NCBI RefSeq assembly: GCF_001485435.1
Contig: NZ_BCMS01000001.1
Location: 2,675,501-2,739,500, forward strand
Source: Deinococcus grandis
Lineage (GTDB): Bacteria > Deinococcota > Deinococci > Deinococcales > Deinococcaceae
Length of the DNA stretch: 64,000 nucleotides
Direction of reading: 5' to 3'
Shown: positions 61,296-64,000 of the stretch, one piece after another
Layout of the letters: every line of letters begins with the position of its first letter
How positions within the stretch are numbered: the first letter of the stretch is position 1
The notes under the pieces: model-generated
Seen by the model: the letters and a program-made list of their open reading frames with translations, nothing else
The model's database searches: none
Told to the model about the DNA's origin: nothing
Position numbers and translations under genes: made by a program

Positions 61296-62681
61296 TCAGT
61301 GCGCCGCCGCGACCGCGCGAACCACGTCGTCCTGCACGGCCCGCAGGGTCAGGATCGGCGTCTCTTCCGGGCCGTTCATGATCACCGCGAAGGCCAGCAC
61401 GTGCCCGCTGCGGCCCGTCACAAACCCGGCCAGGGCGCTCACGCCGGGCAGCGTGCCGGTCTTGGCGCGCACGTCCAGGCCCGCGCCGCGCAGCCGCAGC
61501 GCCATCGTCCCGCCGCGCCCGTCGTGCTCCGGGACGTTCTCGCCCGTTCCCGCCTGCGGGAGGGCCTCGGCGAACGCGTTCCCGCGCGCCCGGTACAGCG
61601 CCTCCGGCAGCCCCGCCTTCCCGGGCAGCGGCGCGGGCAGGTCGAACTGCTCGCGCAGCACGGCCACCAGCACGCGCGGGCTCAGGCGGTTGTCGCGGCT
61701 CAGGCCGCTGCCGTCGTGCAGTTCCACCCCGCTGAGGTCCGCGCCGATGCGGCGCAGGTACGCCCGTTCGCGCGCCAGCGCCCCACGCAGCGTGCCGTTC
61801 GCGCCGTGCGCCAGGGTGCCCAGCAGTTCCTCGGCACGCAGGTTGTCGCTGGGGCGCAGGGTAGCCGCCAGCACCCGGAACGGCGACGCGCTGCGCACAC
61901 TGGCGATTCCCTGCTCCGGGCGGGCAGCGGCGGGCGTCACCGGATCCGGCGGCAGCACCCGCCCCTGGTCATCCGTCCGGGCGGGCGGCACCCACGCCTG
62001 CCACGGAGCGGCGCGCCCCACGTCCTCCCGCGTGACCCGCACGCCCGCCGCACGCAGCTGCGCGGTCAGCGCCGCGCCCAGCCGCTCCCGCGCCGCCTGC
62101 GCCGAGACGGGCGGATCGTCGTGCCACGCCGCGAGCCGCAGCGCCGTCATGGGCGCCCCCAGCGGCACCTCCCACGCCGCCGAGTCGAACCCCAGGTCGT
62201 CCACGCGCACCTCGCCCACCTCGCGCAGTCCCCGCGCGTACGCCTGCCGCGCCAGCGCCCGCAGGCTGTACGCGCCGTCGGCCACGCTCAGGGTCGGGTC
62301 GCCACTGCCGCGCAGCGTCACCGCCTTCACCGACGCCCGGCCCACCTGCGCCGCCGGAACGGTCAGCTCGGCACTCCACCAGCCGCCCGCGCCGCCCCGC
62401 TCGTCCAGCACGGCCGCGGCCGTCACCAGTTTCGTGGTGCTCGCCGGAATGAGCGCCCGGTCCGGCTGCCGCGCCTCCAGCACCGCCCGCGTCCGCAGGT
62501 CCTGCACGAGCACCACCGTCTCCACGTCCCCCGGCAGTCCCCGCAGGGCCGCGCGCACCCCCGCACTCAGGCCCGGCTCGCGCGACAGGTGCAGCGTCAC
62601 CGGCGCCTCCGCGGCGGGGGCGGCCACCTGCGCCGCCCCGGTCAGACCCAGCAGGGCGGCAATCAGGAAGGCGCGGCGCAT
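61296..62681 (-). CDS. dacB: D-alanyl-D-alanine carboxypeptidase/endopeptidase (PBP4, S13)
   Basis: A 461-residue periplasmic penicillin-binding protein, start ATG 62681. Signal peptide MRRAFLIAALLGLTGAAQVA. Active-site motifs: SxxK as Ser81-Lys84 (IPASTTKLV), SxN as PSDNLRAEELL, and KTG as VRAKTGTLPGVSAL. It trims or cleaves peptidoglycan cross-links. Class C low-molecular-mass PBP with the usual insert domain between SxxK and SxN (~residues 105-270). Confidence 0.94.
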   Translation of the reverse strand: MRRAFLIAALLGLTGAAQVAAPAAEAPVTLHLSREPGLSAGVRAALRGLPGDVETVVLVQDLRTRAVLEARQPDRALIPASTTKLVTAAAVLDERGGAGGWWSAELTVPAAQVGRASVKAVTLRGSGDPTLSVADGAYSLRALARQAYARGLREVGEVRVDDLGFDSAAWEVPLGAPMTALRLAAWHDDPPVSAQAARERLGAALTAQLRAAGVRVTREDVGRAAPWQAWVPPARTDDQGRVLPPDPVTPAAARPEQGIASVRSASPFRVLAATLRPSDNLRAEELLGTLAHGANGTLRGALARERAYLRRIGADLSGVELHDGSGLSRDNRLSPRVLVAVLREQFDLPAPLPGKAGLPEALYRARGNAFAEALPQAGTGENVPEHDGRGGTMALRLRGAGLDVRAKTGTLPGVSALAGFVTGRSGHVLAFAVIMNGPEETPILTLRAVQDDVVRAVAAAH

Positions 62682-62748
62682 GCCGCCCAGGATAAGGGCA
62701 GAACGTGAGGGCATGACGACCGCTCAGGGCGACCCTCCCTCTGTCCCG

Positions 62749-63657
62749 TCAGCAGTCCTCGACGCGCACCCCGAACGTCACTTCCATCCAGCGGACGCGG
62801 GCCAGCACGGCGGCCGGTTCCAGTGGCGCGGCCACCTCGACCGGCCCCAGGTCGCGGCTCAGGACGTGCTTCCCGAGGGCCGCCTCGCTGAACGTCGCGG
62901 CCCCCTGCCCGGCCAGGGTCAGCAGGCGCCCCCCCATCTCCAGCCGCACGGCGTCCCGGAACGCCCGCACCTGAGCGTGGAACTCGTCGGCGGGCACGGT
63001 CAGCTGCCCGGTCTGTGGCAACCAGGACCGCCACGAATCGTCGTCCGGTTCGTCCGGGGGATGCCACGAGACCAGCACGTCGGTCCCCACGGGCCGGAAG
63101 CGTACGTAGAAAGTCGTGCTCACGTTGTCGTGCGCGTACGCGATCTCGACCCTGGCCGGTTCGACATCCCGGTCCAGCCGCTTGATCAGCCGCTTCCTGG
63201 CACGCCGCTCTGACGGGCGGATCTCGCCGGTCGCCTCGACCTGCCGCCGCAGGTTCGCCATCCAGCGCGCCCAGGAGCCCGAGGCGATCCAGTCCTCCAG
63301 CGGGGCGGGCAGGTGCCTCAGGGTCAGGCCCGCCGCGCCGCCCAGTTTCTCGGCGAAGTCCAGCACGCTGTGCTGCGACCTGCGCCGCTCACGGTCCTGT
63401 TTCCAGCGGCCCTCCAGCGCCTCGGGAGCGGCGGCCCGGCCCCACGCCTCCCACTGCCGCTGCACGAAGGCGGCCTGCCAGGCGGAATCCACCTGCGGGA
63501 AGTGGCCGCCCGGCGTGTTCAGGTGATACGTCCCCCAACCGGTTTCATACAGCAGCGTCTCGACACGCGACTCCGGGAATTCAGCCGCAATGCGCGCCCC
63601 CCAGCCGTCCCGCACGACCCCGAGGTCCTGAAGCTGGAACTCGAACAGGGGCCGCAC
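62749..63657 (-). CDS. Hypothetical protein
   Basis: A 302-residue protein without signal or spans. It opens with FEFQLQDLGVVRDGWG, has tryptophan-rich helices (FVQRQWEAWGRAAAPEALEG, SGSWARWMANLRRQVEATG) and a beta-rich C-terminal half (VSTTFYVRFRPVGTDVLVSW, GQLTVPADEFHAQVRAFRDA). The N-terminus resembles immunity-type DUF5984 proteins a little, too weakly to assign. It ends two codons from the next gene and is co-oriented with it. Confidence 0.75.
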   Translation of the reverse strand: MRPLFEFQLQDLGVVRDGWGARIAAEFPESRVETLLYETGWGTYHLNTPGGHFPQVDSAWQAAFVQRQWEAWGRAAAPEALEGRWKQDRERRRSQHSVLDFAEKLGGAAGLTLRHLPAPLEDWIASGSWARWMANLRRQVEATGEIRPSERRARKRLIKRLDRDVEPARVEIAYAHDNVSTTFYVRFRPVGTDVLVSWHPPDEPDDDSWRSWLPQTGQLTVPADEFHAQVRAFRDAVRLEMGGRLLTLAGQGAATFSEAALGKHVLSRDLGPVEVAAPLEPAAVLARVRWMEVTFGVRVEDC

Positions 63658-63661
63658 GCCA

Positions 63662-64000
63662 CTACTCGCCGGTGCGGGCGCGGCGTTTCTGGTACGCGCC
63701 GGTCAGGAGTTCCGCGACGTACTCGCGGGTGAACGGCATGCCGCTGGCCTCGGCGGCGCTGATCTCCTCGTCGCGGTCGTACGTCAGGCGGACGTACGTG
63801 GCGCTGTGCGACGGGCCGTGCGGGTCGAATTCCAGCACCAGGTAGCACGGCAGGGTGGAGTCCAGCGGGTTGCCGACGCTGCCGCAGTTGATCAGGGGGC
63901 GGCCCTCGACGTCCAGCATCAGCGCCTCGTGCATGTCGGCGTACACCAACGCGTCCGCGTGGGCGGTCAGGCCGAACTGCGCGTTGGGCGCGAACGCTTC
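63662..64000 (-). CDS. Metallophosphoesterase, YfcE-like (5' part outside window)
   Basis: 113 codons visible, running off the right edge. The fragment APNAQFGLTAHADALVYADMHEALML, in two stretches, then LINCGSVGNPLDS and CYLVLEFDP is the C-terminal end of a calcineurin-like phosphoesterase of the YfcE/MJ0936 type; CGSVGNP is the conserved loop near the metal site. The usual GHTH appears changed to YADMH. C-terminus RTGE complete. Confidence 0.82.
   Translation of the reverse strand, partial: EAFAPNAQFGLTAHADALVYADMHEALMLDVEGRPLINCGSVGNPLDSTLPCYLVLEFDPHGPSHSATYVRLTYDRDEEISAAEASGMPFTREYVAELLTGAYQKRRARTGE

Overview
The window is a GC-rich bacterial chromosome segment that looks like Deinococcus. 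The clues are gene content (Ada-AlkA glycosylase fusion, photolyase-like protein, an XRE/IrrE-type metallopeptidase, BTAD/ATPase regulator), dispersed small palindromic repeats, and many start codons that sit 5-9 bases after a TAnnnT -10 box, the arrangement expected for the leaderless transcripts common in Deinococcus-Thermus. No rRNA, tRNA, CRISPR array, prophage or intact transposase gene was recognised.

Layout. 1-5.9 kb: flavin reductase-like protein, aminoglycoside-phosphotransferase-fold protein, hisC with a YkgJ-type protein, a PaaR-like TetR regulator with a candidate operator, a lipoprotein and an SRPBCC protein. 5.9-8.3 kb: a lower-GC two-gene cassette (XRE plus ImmA/IrrE protease and an unknown partner) with its own promoter and operator. 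8.3-21 kb: DMT exporter, a fused ABC ATPase-permease, Nudix, SDR, two secreted lipoprotein proteases (S8, S1), a DUF1266 protein, adenine deaminase, a Cache-GGDEF diguanylate cyclase and a [2Fe-2S] protein. 21-31 kb: DUF421 membrane protein, then a chemosensory operon (REC, CheW, MCP, hybrid CheA, PATAN/DUF4388 protein, REC) preceded by an MHYT-domain sensor. 31-45 kb: central metabolism (pgm, glpX, wrbA, enoyl-CoA hydratase, mdh), a ferritin-like Tat protein, M29 aminopeptidase, an ArsR-DUF2087 operon with paired operators, a trmL-like gene, ispF, a degenerate GGDEF protein and two tandem paralogues. 45-56 kb: BTAD/ATPase regulator, YigZ, Nudix, a gene broken by a repeat, DinB, a domain-permuted photolyase homologue, a PadR-permease prefix-signal peptidase operon, a PEP mutase/isocitrate lyase family protein and Ada-AlkA. 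56-64 kb: alpha/beta hydrolase, divergent rhodanese and SufE, rdgB, dacB and a metallophosphoesterase cut by the window edge.

The most unusual signal is a family of about 132-bp non-autonomous palindromic elements: six copies of one type, plus two of a related type. The ends match on all but a few bases, each copy carries two internal hairpins, and the copies are bracketed by a 3-bp direct repeat of the form TNA (exact in seven of eight). In five of the eight cases that TNA is exactly the stop codon (TGA or TAA) of the adjacent gene, so insertion duplicates the stop and leaves the protein intact. One copy has landed inside a relative of its own family, one has split a gene whose frame can be rebuilt across the site, and one gives a convergent gene a new C-terminus. 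A separate hairpin element with TA flanks also sits on a stop codon and re-creates it.
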